From CAIQPV01 sp963719855 (lineage in GTDB: Bacteria > Pseudomonadota > Gammaproteobacteria > Burkholderiales > Gallionellaceae): a stretch of 64,000 nucleotides of DNA. The stretch spans positions 248,001 through 312,000 of the forward strand of contig CAVRDK010000004.1 in the NCBI GenBank assembly GCA_963719855.1. Direction: 5' to 3'. The notes beneath the pieces were generated by a model. That model was not told the DNA's origin and searched no databases. It was given only the letters and a program-made list of their open reading frames with translations. Of the stretch, positions 1 to 7,781 are shown one piece after another; the first letter of the stretch is position 1, and each line of letters begins with the position of its first letter. The position numbers were made by a program, and so were the translations under genes.

Positions 1-236
1 GGCCGGGTGAATATGATGTGATCGTGTTGACTGGCTCAGTGCCGGTGCTGCCGGAAGCTTTTCAGAACAGCCTGAAGCCGGGTGGACGCCTGTTCGCCAT
101 TGTCGGCGATGCTCCGGCGATGCAGGCCAGATCAGTAACTTGTGTGGCGCCCGGCGTTTTCGAGAGCGTCACCCTGTTTGAAACCGTTGTCGCCCCATTG
201 CAAAATGCGCTGCAACCCGAACGTTTCATGTTTTGA
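1..236 (+). CDS. pcm: Protein-L-isoaspartate O-methyltransferase, C-terminal end (partial)
   Basis: The reading frame is open from the window edge to the TGA at 234-236, so only about the last 77 residues are present. What is visible is the end of a Rossmann-type SAM methyltransferase: a strand YDVIVLTGSVPVLP, the LKPGGRLFAIVG motif typical of methyltransferase strand 6, and the ending LQPERFMF. This ending is usual for the L-isoaspartyl methyltransferase-like proteins that precede tolC in betaproteobacteria. The catalytic half lies outside the window, so repair of damaged aspartyl residues is inferred from family resemblance and gene order only. Confidence 0.7.
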   Translation, partial: PGEYDVIVLTGSVPVLPEAFQNSLKPGGRLFAIVGDAPAMQARSVTCVAPGVFESVTLFETVVAPLQNALQPERFMF

Positions 237-258
237 TCGCAGTCATTGACGGCGCTGC

Positions 259-287
259 TTGAAATTAGTTGCCCGTGCGTATAGTAT
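259..287 (+). promoter_or_regulatory. Candidate sigma-70 promoter of tolC
   Basis: TTGAAA at 259-264 and TAGTAT at 282-287 are separated by 17 bases and lie 28 bases before the tolC start. The -35 box matches the consensus at five of six positions and the -10 box at four of six. No clear Shine-Dalgarno sequence precedes the tolC ATG. Confidence 0.45.
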
Positions 288-314
288 TAGAAATTACTAA
301 TATTCAATGCGGCC

Positions 315-1667
315 ATGACACCTACTAAATCCATCTTTTTTGTGCTGACAGTATTGAGCACTGTCCCCTTCGCTGGGGCGGCAGACTTGCTCGAAACCTA
401 TCATGCGGCACAGTCTCAGGATGCAGTTTTCGCGGGTGCGAGGGCAACCCAGCGCGCCGGGTTGGAGAAACTGCCGCAGGGCCGCTCCTTGCTGTTGCCC
501 AACGTAAATCTGAGCGCCAACACCACCTACAATGACAACACGATTCAGTATCGCGGCGCTTTCCTTCTCCCCAATGGTGCGAGCCTTCCCCTCCCCAATG
601 GCGCGATGCAGTTCAACAACAATGGTTATGGCGTGACCCTGACGCAGCCGCTGTTCCGCCAGCAGAATTGGGTAGCTTACACTGAGGCTGAATTGCAGGT
701 CACGCAGACCGAGGCACAGTTCAAGGCGGCGGAACAGAATTTGATTGTGCGCGTGGCGCAAGCCTACTTCGACGTGCTAATCGCGCAGGACAGCGTGCAA
801 CTTGCCGAGGCCCAGAAGAACGCCATCTCCGAACAACTCGAACAAGCCAAGCGCAATTTCGAAGTAGGCACAGCGACCATTACCGACACTTACGAAGCGC
901 AGGCTCGTTACGATCTGACCAATTCACAGGAAATTGCGGCGCAAAGCAATCTTGAAATCAAGAAACGCGCATTGCAACAGATCGTCAACGCGAGTCCGGG
1001 CGAGCTGCGCCATCTGGGCAAAGAACTCAAACTGGATGCGCCACAGCCGGGCGACGTGGAAAAATGGGTGGAAGATGCACAGCAGCGCAGCCTGCAAATC
1101 GTCGTAGCACAAGCGGGCGCTGAACTGGCAGAAAAAGAAGTGGCGCGCAATCGTGGCGGCCATTATCCGACGCTGGATTTTGTCGCCAATTATTCCGAAA
1201 ACTCGACAGGTGGCGGTGCCTTTGGGTTCGGCAGCGACGGTCGCAACAAGGCCGTCGGTGTGCAACTCAATTTGCCGTTGTATCAGGGCGGGGAAGTACA
1301 GTCTAAATTGCGTGAGGCCGAGGCCAACCATGATCGCGCCAAACAAGACCTGGAAAACACCCGCCGCACCGTCGCCCTGCAAACACGTCAGGCTTATCTG
1401 GGCGTGGTGGATGGCATCGCCCAAGTCAAGGCGTTGCAACAGGCGTTGAAATCCAGCGAGAGCTTGCTGGAAGCGAGCAAGCTGGGGCAGGAAGTCGGCG
1501 TGCGCACCAATCTGGATGTGCTGAATGCCCAGCAGCAGCTTTACTCCACCCGCCGCGATTTATATCAGGCCGAATACAACTATCTCGTCAGCCAACTGCA
1601 ACTGAAGGCAGCAGCAGGAACGCTGGTCGAAGATGATCTTGTTAAGATTAATCAGGCGCTGTATTAG
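315..1667 (+). CDS. tolC: TolC-family outer membrane efflux/secretion channel
   Basis: This 450-residue protein has a signal peptide ending near FAGA-ADLLETY, which is how mature TolC proteins begin. Long Ala/Gln/Glu-rich helical stretches, such as the one starting EAELQVTQTEAQFKAAEQN, alternate with short strand segments in the two-fold repeated plan of the outer membrane efflux family. It would form the trimeric outer membrane and periplasmic tunnel of a type I secretion or RND/MFS efflux system. Length is normal for the family. The gene stands alone, convergent with the rfb operon. Its substrate cannot be told because no pump or adaptor gene is in the window. Confidence 0.93.
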   Translation: MTPTKSIFFVLTVLSTVPFAGAADLLETYHAAQSQDAVFAGARATQRAGLEKLPQGRSLLLPNVNLSANTTYNDNTIQYRGAFLLPNGASLPLPNGAMQFNNNGYGVTLTQPLFRQQNWVAYTEAELQVTQTEAQFKAAEQNLIVRVAQAYFDVLIAQDSVQLAEAQKNAISEQLEQAKRNFEVGTATITDTYEAQARYDLTNSQEIAAQSNLEIKKRALQQIVNASPGELRHLGKELKLDAPQPGDVEKWVEDAQQRSLQIVVAQAGAELAEKEVARNRGGHYPTLDFVANYSENSTGGGAFGFGSDGRNKAVGVQLNLPLYQGGEVQSKLREAEANHDRAKQDLENTRRTVALQTRQAYLGVVDGIAQVKALQQALKSSESLLEASKLGQEVGVRTNLDVLNAQQQLYSTRRDLYQAEYNYLVSQLQLKAAAGTLVEDDLVKINQALY

Positions 1668-1721
1668 GGTGGCGCAAGTTTCGTAGTTAGTTGTGGGTTA
1701 CAACCTTCTGCTTAACCCAAC

Positions 1722-2594
1722 CTACTTCTTCAAGCATTCCAGCAAAGAAACCTTCCAATCCGGCAATTGCACGCCGAACTGCTCCAGCAGTTTTGCGTTC
1801 GACAACACCGAATACATGGGGCGTTTCGTTGGCGTGGGATATTCCGTGCTGGGAATCGCGCGCAGGGTCGGCGGATGATCAATGCCAGCGAATAATCCCT
1901 GTTCCGCAGCGGCTTGGGCAAAATCAAACCACGAGGTTTGTCCCTGTGCAGTGAGATTGTAAATTCCGCTGATCTGTTTCTGGTCAGGGCGTTCCAGATA
2001 GTGTCCGATGATTTGCGCTGTGGCCTTTGCGATCTCGCGGCTCCAGGTCGGCGCACCGATCTGGTCGTTTACGATGGTCAACTCCGGGCGTTGGGCTCCA
2101 GCACGTTTTATCGTGGTCAGAAAATTTTTGCCGTGCGCGTCATACACCCAACTGGTGCGAAAAATCAGGAAGCGCGGGGCTTGCGCACAAATCGCCTGCT
2201 CCCCTGCCAATTTGCTGCGCCCATATACGTTTAACGGATTAGGCGCATCCTGTTCGGTGTAGGGCGAAGATTTCGCGCCATCGAATACATAATCGGTGGA
2301 GTAGTGAACGAGCAGAGCATCCAGCCGCGCCGCCTCTTCCGCCAGAATGCCGGGCGCTGCGCCGTTGACCGCCATGGCAAGATCGGGTTCGGATTCCGCC
2401 TTGTCCACTGCGGTATAGGCGACGGCATTGACGATAATGTTCGGGCGCAAGGCGCGAATTTTCTCGCGGATAGAATCCGGATTGGACAAGTCGAGGTCGC
2501 TCCTGTCCCATGCGGTCAACTCGCCCAGACTGGCGAGCGATATTTGCAATTCGCTGCCGACCTGCCCATTCTTGCCGAGCAATAAGATTTTCAC
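1722..2594 (-). CDS. rfbD: dTDP-4-dehydrorhamnose reductase
   Basis: The 290-residue protein is an extended short-chain dehydrogenase. It opens with the Rossmann motif KILLLGKNGQVGSEL, contains YSTDYVFDG and NVYGRSKLAGE (the YxxxK catalytic pair), and ends with the usual PDWKVSLLECL region. It reduces dTDP-4-keto-L-rhamnose to dTDP-L-rhamnose with NAD(P)H, the last step of the pathway. The start is GTG at 2594, overlapping the rfbC stop as GTGA, which implies translational coupling. It is the last gene of the waaC-waaA-rfbBACD operon and converges on tolC. Confidence 0.96.
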   Translation of the reverse strand: MKILLLGKNGQVGSELQISLASLGELTAWDRSDLDLSNPDSIREKIRALRPNIIVNAVAYTAVDKAESEPDLAMAVNGAAPGILAEEAARLDALLVHYSTDYVFDGAKSSPYTEQDAPNPLNVYGRSKLAGEQAICAQAPRFLIFRTSWVYDAHGKNFLTTIKRAGAQRPELTIVNDQIGAPTWSREIAKATAQIIGHYLERPDQKQISGIYNLTAQGQTSWFDFAQAAAEQGLFAGIDHPPTLRAIPSTEYPTPTKRPMYSVLSNAKLLEQFGVQLPDWKVSLLECLKK

Positions 2595-3139
2595 GGGAAG
2601 AATTCAGCCTCACGAAAAGGCAGCGCCTCCTGATCCTTTTTGGATAAAACCGGAACGTTCTGTTTCAGTTGCCAATCTATGGCCAGTTCCGGGTCGTTCC
2701 AGAGAATGGAACGTTCATGTTCAGGCGCCCAATAATCGGTTGTCTTGTAGAGGAACTCCGCATATTCGCTGAGTACCACAAAACCGTGCGCGAATCCTGT
2801 CGGCACCCATAACATGCGCTTGTTCTCGGCAGAAAGGATGACACCTTCCCATCGCCCGAAGGTTGGCGATGATTTGCGAATATCCACGACGACATCGAAC
2901 ACCTCACCGGCCACCACGCGCACCAGTTTACCCTGCGGTTGTTTGATTTGATAATGCAGCCCGCGCAGCACATTCTGCGCGGAGCGGGAGTGATTGTCCT
3001 GCACGAAGTTATCCGCGCGTCCGGTCAGTTGCTCGAATACTCTTTGGTTAAAGCTTTCGAAAAAAAAGCCGCGTGAATCGCCGAACACTTTGGGTTCGAT
3101 AATCAGCAAATCGGCTATCCCGGTTGGAACGGCGTGCAT
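2591..3139 (-). CDS. rfbC: dTDP-4-dehydrorhamnose 3,5-epimerase
   Basis: This 182-residue cupin-fold enzyme carries the family signatures RGFFFESFN near the N terminus, QDNHSRSAQNVLRGLHYQ with the catalytic His, VVAGEVFDVVVDIR, and WVPTGFAHGFVVLSE. It epimerises C3 and C5 of dTDP-4-keto-6-deoxyglucose. The ATG directly follows the rfbA stop codon (TAAATG), so it is read from the same transcript. A second, more divergent copy (45556-46116) belongs to the CDP-sugar operon. Confidence 0.96.
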   Translation of the reverse strand: MHAVPTGIADLLIIEPKVFGDSRGFFFESFNQRVFEQLTGRADNFVQDNHSRSAQNVLRGLHYQIKQPQGKLVRVVAGEVFDVVVDIRKSSPTFGRWEGVILSAENKRMLWVPTGFAHGFVVLSEYAEFLYKTTDYWAPEHERSILWNDPELAIDWQLKQNVPVLSKKDQEALPFREAEFFP

Positions 3140-4016
3140 TTAAAAAATCCTTTCATTCAGGATGCCGAGCAGGTATTGTCCATAACCGTTTTTCGCCAGC
3201 GGTGCCGCCAGTTTTTCCAGTTGTTCCGCAGCAATGTACCCCTGACGATAAGCAATTTCTTCCGGGCAGGCAATCTTCAGGCGCTGGCGTTTCTCCAGAG
3301 TCTGGATGAACATCGACGCTTCCAGCAACGACTCATGGGTGCCTGTATCCAGCCAAGCGAATCCCCGCTGCATGACCTGCACATCCAGCATGCCCATTTC
3401 CAGATAACGCTGGTTGACGGTAGTGATTTCGAGCTTCTCCACGCGCAGAGGGTTTGATCGACTTGGCAATATCAATTACCTGATTGTCGTAGAAGTAAAG
3501 CCCGGTTACCGCATAGCTGGATTTCGGTTGTGCGGGTTTTTCTTCAAGGCTGATAGCATGGCCCTGAGCATCGAATTCGACCACCCCATAGCGCTCAGGG
3601 TCTTGCACGCGATAGGCAAATACCGTACTGCCACTGGTTTTGTTGGCCGCAGCATAGAGCAGCTTCTCAAAACCGTGACCGTAAAAAATATTGTCGCCCA
3701 GCACCATCGCACAGGTTTCGTTCCCGATAAATGATTCGCCGATAATGAAGGCCTGCGCAAGCCCATCCGGCGAAGGCTGTACGGCATAGGAAAAATTCAT
3801 TCCCCACTGCGAACCATCCCCCAGCAGTTGTTCGAAACGCGGCGTGTCCTGCGGGGTGGAGATCACCAGAACATCGCGTATCCCGGCGAGCATCAGCGCT
3901 GACAGCGGGTAGTAAATCATCGGCTTGTCATAGATCGGCAGCAGTTGCTTGGATATGGTCTGGGTAATCGGATAGAGCCGCGTGCCGGAACCGCCTGCAA
4001 GGATAATGCCTTTCAT
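3140..4016 (-). pseudogene. rfbA: Glucose-1-phosphate thymidylyltransferase, split by a one-base frameshift
   Basis: The N-terminal 210 or so residues (from 4016) begin with the nucleotidyltransferase motif KGIILAGGSGTRLYP and continue in register to SIKPSARGE. The rest, LEITTVNQRYLEMG through AWLDTGTHESLLEAS to the end, is in another frame. On the coding strand the junction reads GGAGAAGCTC where GGAGAGCTC would keep frame, so one extra base sits at about 3435-3436. Corrected length is 291 residues, normal for RfbA. The product would make dTDP-glucose from glucose-1-phosphate and dTTP. All operon partners are intact, so a sequence error is as likely as real loss. No other thymidylyltransferase is in the window. 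Confidence 0.9.
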
Positions 4017-5080
4017 GATGTCTTCCTGTCGCCGTAGTTTTGTTGAATCCAGTTCTGATATTCGCCGCTAACCACGGCATTCACCCAATCCGTGTTCGTC
4101 AAATACCATTCCACTGTCTTGCGCAGCCCGGATTCAAAAGTTTCCAGTGGCTTCCAGCCTAGTTCGCGGGCAATTTTGCTCGCATCAATCGCATAGCGGC
4201 GGTCATGGCCGGGCCTGTCCTGCACGTAGGTGATGAGCGATGCATGTGGCGCACCCTGCGGGTGCAACTCGTCGAGAATGGCGCAAACTGCATGTACCAC
4301 TTCCAGATTGGTTTTCTCGTTCCAGCCGCCGATGTTGTAAGTCTCACCTACACATCCTTTTCCCAGCACCAACCGCAAGGCGCGCGCATGGTCATCCACA
4401 TATAGCCAGTCGCGGATGTTGTCGCCCTTGCCGTAGATGGGCAGCGGTTTGCCGTTGACCGCATTCAGGATTATCAGTGGGATGAGCTTTTCGGGGAAAT
4501 GGTAAGGGCCGTAGTTATTGGAGCAGTTGGTGGTGACCACAGGCAAGCCGTAGGTGTGATGCCAGGCTCGCACCAAATGATCCGAAGATGCCTTGCTTGC
4601 CGAGTAGGGCGAGTTGGGCTGATAAGCCATGTCCTCGGTAAAAAAGCCGCTGTCGCCCAAACTGCCATACACCTCATCGGTGGAGATGTGGTGGAAGCGA
4701 AATGCGCTCTTGCGTTCAACAGGCAGACTGCCCCAGTATTCCCGTGCCGCCTCCAACAAAGTGTAAGTGCCGACGATATTGGTCTCAATAAAAGCTGCCG
4801 GACCGGTGATGGAGCGATCAACGTGGGACTCGGCGGCCAGATGCATTATCGCATCCGGCTGGTGTTCGCGGAACAGGCGAGCGACCTCGGCGGCATCACA
4901 GATGTCCACATGTTCGAAGCGATAACGCGGATCATCCGCAACCGCAGACAGGGATTGCAAATTGCCGGCGTAAGTCAGCTTGTCCACATTGACAACGCTA
5001 GCGGAGGTTTCTGCAATCAGTTGGCGTATAACCGCAGAACCGATAAATCCGGCACCGCCGGTGATAAGAATTTTATTCAT
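4013..5080 (-). CDS. rfbB: dTDP-glucose 4,6-dehydratase
   Basis: The 355-residue protein starts KILITGGAGFIGSAVIRQL (NAD-binding GxxGxxG) and holds HLAAESHVDRSI, the active-site HHISTDEVYGSLG with the TDE triad part, and PYSASKASSDHLVRAWHHTYG with YxxxK. These are diagnostic for RfbB, which converts dTDP-glucose to dTDP-4-keto-6-deoxyglucose. Its start overlaps the end of waaA by eight bases and its stop overlaps the rfbA start (ATGA). Confidence 0.97.
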   Translation of the reverse strand: MNKILITGGAGFIGSAVIRQLIAETSASVVNVDKLTYAGNLQSLSAVADDPRYRFEHVDICDAAEVARLFREHQPDAIMHLAAESHVDRSITGPAAFIETNIVGTYTLLEAAREYWGSLPVERKSAFRFHHISTDEVYGSLGDSGFFTEDMAYQPNSPYSASKASSDHLVRAWHHTYGLPVVTTNCSNNYGPYHFPEKLIPLIILNAVNGKPLPIYGKGDNIRDWLYVDDHARALRLVLGKGCVGETYNIGGWNEKTNLEVVHAVCAILDELHPQGAPHASLITYVQDRPGHDRRYAIDASKIARELGWKPLETFESGLRKTVEWYLTNTDWVNAVVSGEYQNWIQQNYGDRKTS

Positions 5081-6371
5081 GGTGCGCGATTTTACCGGAA
5101 ATGACGGCTAACGATTTACTGATGTGAAACAATGCCCGTTCCGTTGCCCCACGATTAGCGCTTACGAAAATTTGCCCGGCATGGCCGATATTGCTCATCT
5201 GATCAGGATGGGAAATCAAATTTTGCAGGGCCTGCGCAAGTTCTGCTGCATCCTGCACGCGCACGGCGGCACCGCCGGCAACAGCAAGCAGACTGGCTTG
5301 TGTGAAGTTATAAGTGTGCGGCCCGATCAGTACGGGCTTGCCGACGGCACAGGCTTCAATGAGGTTTTGCCCGCCGAACGGCAGCAAGCTGCCGCCGATA
5401 AAGGCAATGTCGCAAGCCGCATAGTAGGCGAACATTTCGCCCATGCTGTCGCCCAGCACCACTCCGGTTTCCGGGGCAATCGCGCGATTCTCGCTCCTGC
5501 ACTGAAAGCGGAAGCCGCACCGGGTAAGCAGTGTCTCGACTTCGGCGAAGCGCTGCGGATGGCGTGGCACAATGACTGTGAGCAGGCCGGGAATTTGCAA
5601 GGACTTGAGCGCATCCAGCAGCAGCGCTTCTTCGCCCTCGCGTGTGCTGGCCGCCAGAAATATTTTTCTGCTCACACCAAACTGGCTGCGCAATTGCTGC
5701 CCCCGTTCCAGCATGGCCGAAGGCGGTTCAATATCGAACTTGAGATTGCCCATGACAGAAACCTCTTCCCCACCCAGCGCCGTCAACCGCTCTGCATCGG
5801 CTGTGCTTTGTGCGGCGATGGCGCTCAATTCACGCAAGCCTGATTTCATCAGATTCGGATGACGCGCATAACGTGCGGCGGATTTTTCCGACAGGCGCGC
5901 GTTGAGCAACAGCAGCGGAATTTTGTCGGCATGGCAAACATGAATCAGGTTGAACCAGATTTCGGTTTCCAGCAGAACGCCGACACGGGGACGAAAATGG
6001 CTCAGGAAACGCCGCACCGCGAACGGGTAGTCGTAAGGCAGATAAACCCGCAGCACGTCATCGCCATAAAGCTGCTCGGAGGTTTCACGCCCGGTAGGCG
6101 TGGTGTGGGTGAGCAGCAGTTGATGATCCGGGTAACTTTCACGCAGGTGTTTTACCAGACTGGCCGCCGCGCGCGTCTCGCCGACCGACACGGTGTGCAG
6201 CCAGATCACCGATTGGGCGCTGTGTATGGCATAAAAACCGAAGCGCTCGGCGATATGTTTGAGATATTCCGGCTGCTTGCGCGCGCGCCACAGCAGATGG
6301 AAAAAAATGTAGGGCAACAACAACCACAGCAGGACGGTGTAAACACGCCGTGAGTCGAAGAGCCTCCTCAT
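5073..6371 (-). CDS. waaA: 3-deoxy-D-manno-octulosonic acid (Kdo) transferase
   Basis: This 432-residue membrane-anchored GT-B glycosyltransferase has an N-terminal hydrophobic anchor (VYTVLLWLLLPYIFFHLLW). It also shows the family motifs IWLHTVSVGETRAA (catalytic Glu region), LLLTHTTPTGRE, PRVGVLLETEIWFN and GGQNLIEACAVGKPVLIGPH. It adds Kdo from CMP-Kdo to lipid A at the cytoplasmic face of the inner membrane. It overlaps waaC by four bases (ATGA) and rfbB by eight, so core assembly and rhamnose synthesis are co-transcribed. Confidence 0.96.
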   Translation of the reverse strand: MRRLFDSRRVYTVLLWLLLPYIFFHLLWRARKQPEYLKHIAERFGFYAIHSAQSVIWLHTVSVGETRAAASLVKHLRESYPDHQLLLTHTTPTGRETSEQLYGDDVLRVYLPYDYPFAVRRFLSHFRPRVGVLLETEIWFNLIHVCHADKIPLLLLNARLSEKSAARYARHPNLMKSGLRELSAIAAQSTADAERLTALGGEEVSVMGNLKFDIEPPSAMLERGQQLRSQFGVSRKIFLAASTREGEEALLLDALKSLQIPGLLTVIVPRHPQRFAEVETLLTRCGFRFQCRSENRAIAPETGVVLGDSMGEMFAYYAACDIAFIGGSLLPFGGQNLIEACAVGKPVLIGPHTYNFTQASLLAVAGGAAVRVQDAAELAQALQNLISHPDQMSNIGHAGQIFVSANRGATERALFHISKSLAVISGKIAHHE

Positions 6372-7441
6372 GTTGGCTGCCCCAGCATTTTTTCCAGTTG
6401 CTGCATTACCTCATCGACCGTGATCAGCGACATCGCATCGGGATGATGCACGCGCGTGTTCCACGCCAACTGTTCGGGGGATTTACCCAGAAACTTCTGC
6501 ACCGCCTGCGGATAGCGATCCACGCAATACTCCAGCTGCTGATAAGGCCCGGTCAACTTCGGCGAAGCGACCGCATAGAGTCCGATTACGGGTGTACCCA
6601 TTGCTCTGGCGATATGCACTGTGCCGGTGTCGGGCGCAAGCAGCACATCGACCTGGCTCAGCAATGCGGCGAGTTGCCTAAGAGTCGTTTTACCGTTGAG
6701 ATTCAGGGTGTAGCCGGGAGCCTGTTGTGCGAGGTGCTCGCACAACGCTTGCTCTTCTGGCGCATTTCCGCCCGTCAACAGGATGCCGCAGTGCCAGCTG
6801 GAGACGGAACGTTCCACGACTTCCGCATAGCGCTGCGGCAACCAGTTGCGTTCTGCCTTGCTGGCGTAAGGGTGGATCGCCACCCAGGGTCTGGGCAGTG
6901 CGTGCAACTGTTCACGCGCCCAGCGCAAATCGCTCTCGCCCACAGGCAAATCCCAAATCGCTGTAGCTGGCTTTCCCGTCAAGGTCTCGACGAAAGAAAG
7001 AAAGCTATCGACCAGATGAGTATCGCGAAAAGGAATGCGGCGATTGCAGAACAACCATTGTCCTTCGCGGGCGCGTGTGCGATCAAAGCCGATCTTGACG
7101 GGTGCGTGCAAAGCGGGATACAGCAGATTGATGCGCAAGTTGGCCTGCATCGCCAGAACCACATCGAAGCGACACGACCGGAAAATGCGATAGAACGCAC
7201 GATAGTCCGTCAGCGTTCGCGGCTTCTCGACCACCTCGAACTTCACCCCATTCATTCCACTCAGCAGCGAATACGCCAGCGGGCTGGTAATCCATGTAAT
7301 CGCAGCATCAGGCAGGCAATGCTGCAATGCGCGTACCGCTGCCGCCGCCATCACCACATCTCCCAAAGCGGAGAAGCGAACGACGGCGATGCGCAAATTG
7401 GCTGGGGCGGGATCGGTCACGGATGTTGGGTTAGCATGCAT
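6368..7441 (-). CDS. waaC: Lipopolysaccharide heptosyltransferase I-like (GT9)
   Basis: The 357-residue protein is a GT9 family member. It has RIAVVRFSALGDVVMAAAAV at the N terminus, PWVAIHPYASKAERNWLPQRY in the middle, and the donor-binding block LLAPDTGTVHIARAMGTPVIGLY. It likely transfers L-glycero-D-manno-heptose to Kdo in the LPS inner core. Position directly upstream of waaA supports WaaC rather than a late-acting heptosyltransferase, but GT9 members are hard to separate by sequence. AGGTAAAG precedes the ATG. It is the first gene of the operon. Confidence 0.88.
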   Translation of the reverse strand: MHANPTSVTDPAPANLRIAVVRFSALGDVVMAAAAVRALQHCLPDAAITWITSPLAYSLLSGMNGVKFEVVEKPRTLTDYRAFYRIFRSCRFDVVLAMQANLRINLLYPALHAPVKIGFDRTRAREGQWLFCNRRIPFRDTHLVDSFLSFVETLTGKPATAIWDLPVGESDLRWAREQLHALPRPWVAIHPYASKAERNWLPQRYAEVVERSVSSWHCGILLTGGNAPEEQALCEHLAQQAPGYTLNLNGKTTLRQLAALLSQVDVLLAPDTGTVHIARAMGTPVIGLYAVASPKLTGPYQQLEYCVDRYPQAVQKFLGKSPEQLAWNTRVHHPDAMSLITVDEVMQQLEKMLGQPT

Positions 7442-7582
7442 ACTTTACCTATTGTAACGAAACAGGCCAGTGGATTGTTCTTGTTGAGCGTTATTCGCGA
7501 ATATTAACTTTACGACACTACCTACATTACCTACGCTTAAGCGTCATTACGCCCATAAGCGCCGGGAAACGCCAGAAAAATA

Positions 7583-7611
7583 TTGCGCGGCCACGGCAAA
7601 GCCGTTATATT
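7583..7611 (+). promoter_or_regulatory. Candidate promoter for the leuA leader
   Basis: TTGCGC at 7583-7588 and TATATT at 7606-7611 are separated by 17 bases. The -10 box matches sigma-70 at five of six positions; the -35 box matches only in its first three. The predicted transcription start, about 7617-7619, falls on the ATG of the small leader frame, which would make that frame leaderless. Confidence 0.4.
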
Positions 7612-7618
7612 CTCACTC

Positions 7619-7699
7619 ATGCACTTCTCACGCCACATATCGCAATTGCACTCCACTTCCAGCCTGCTGGCTGCGCTGAAGCTGCGCGTCGCGCGCTAA
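7619..7699 (+). CDS. Putative leucine leader peptide upstream of leuA
   Basis: A 26-residue frame runs from ATG at 7619 to TAA at 7697-7699. Its second half contains four Leu codons within seven (CTG CTG GCT GCG CTG AAG CTG, 7664-7684), as expected of a leader peptide that senses charged leucyl-tRNA. No Shine-Dalgarno sequence precedes it. Downstream, a GCGCGT segment inside the frame (7684-7689) can pair with ACGCGC at 7725-7730, which competes with the hairpin at 7729-7750. The role as an attenuation peptide is inferred from position, Leu content and the alternative hairpins. Confidence 0.45.
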   Translation: MHFSRHISQLHSTSSLLAALKLRVAR

Positions 7700-7728
7700 T
7701 CCTAATATCCCACAAGTTTGAAGCACGC

Positions 7729-7766
7729 GCGGCAACCGTACCGGTTCCGCAGGTTAAATCTATTTT
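7729..7766 (+). promoter_or_regulatory. Candidate attenuator hairpin before leuA
   Basis: GCGG (7729-7732) pairs with CCGC (7747-7750) and AACCG (7734-7738) with CGGTT (7742-7746) around a TAC loop, with one bulged C. A T-rich stretch (CTATTTTT, about 7759-7766) follows after a gap of about nine bases, so it is not a textbook terminator. It ends about 20 bases before the leuA ribosome binding site and could instead act on translation. Confidence 0.35.
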
Positions 7767-7781
7767 TCGATGGAGTCTGAC

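Noticed and set aside
5124..5843. Long plus-strand open frame opposite waaA
   Set aside because: It is a shadow of the codon bias of waaA; the minus-strand frame carries all Kdo-transferase motifs.
6350..7507. 385-codon plus-strand frame opposite waaC
   Set aside because: It is a shadow frame rich in His, Gln and Arg with no family motifs, while waaC is intact on the other strand.
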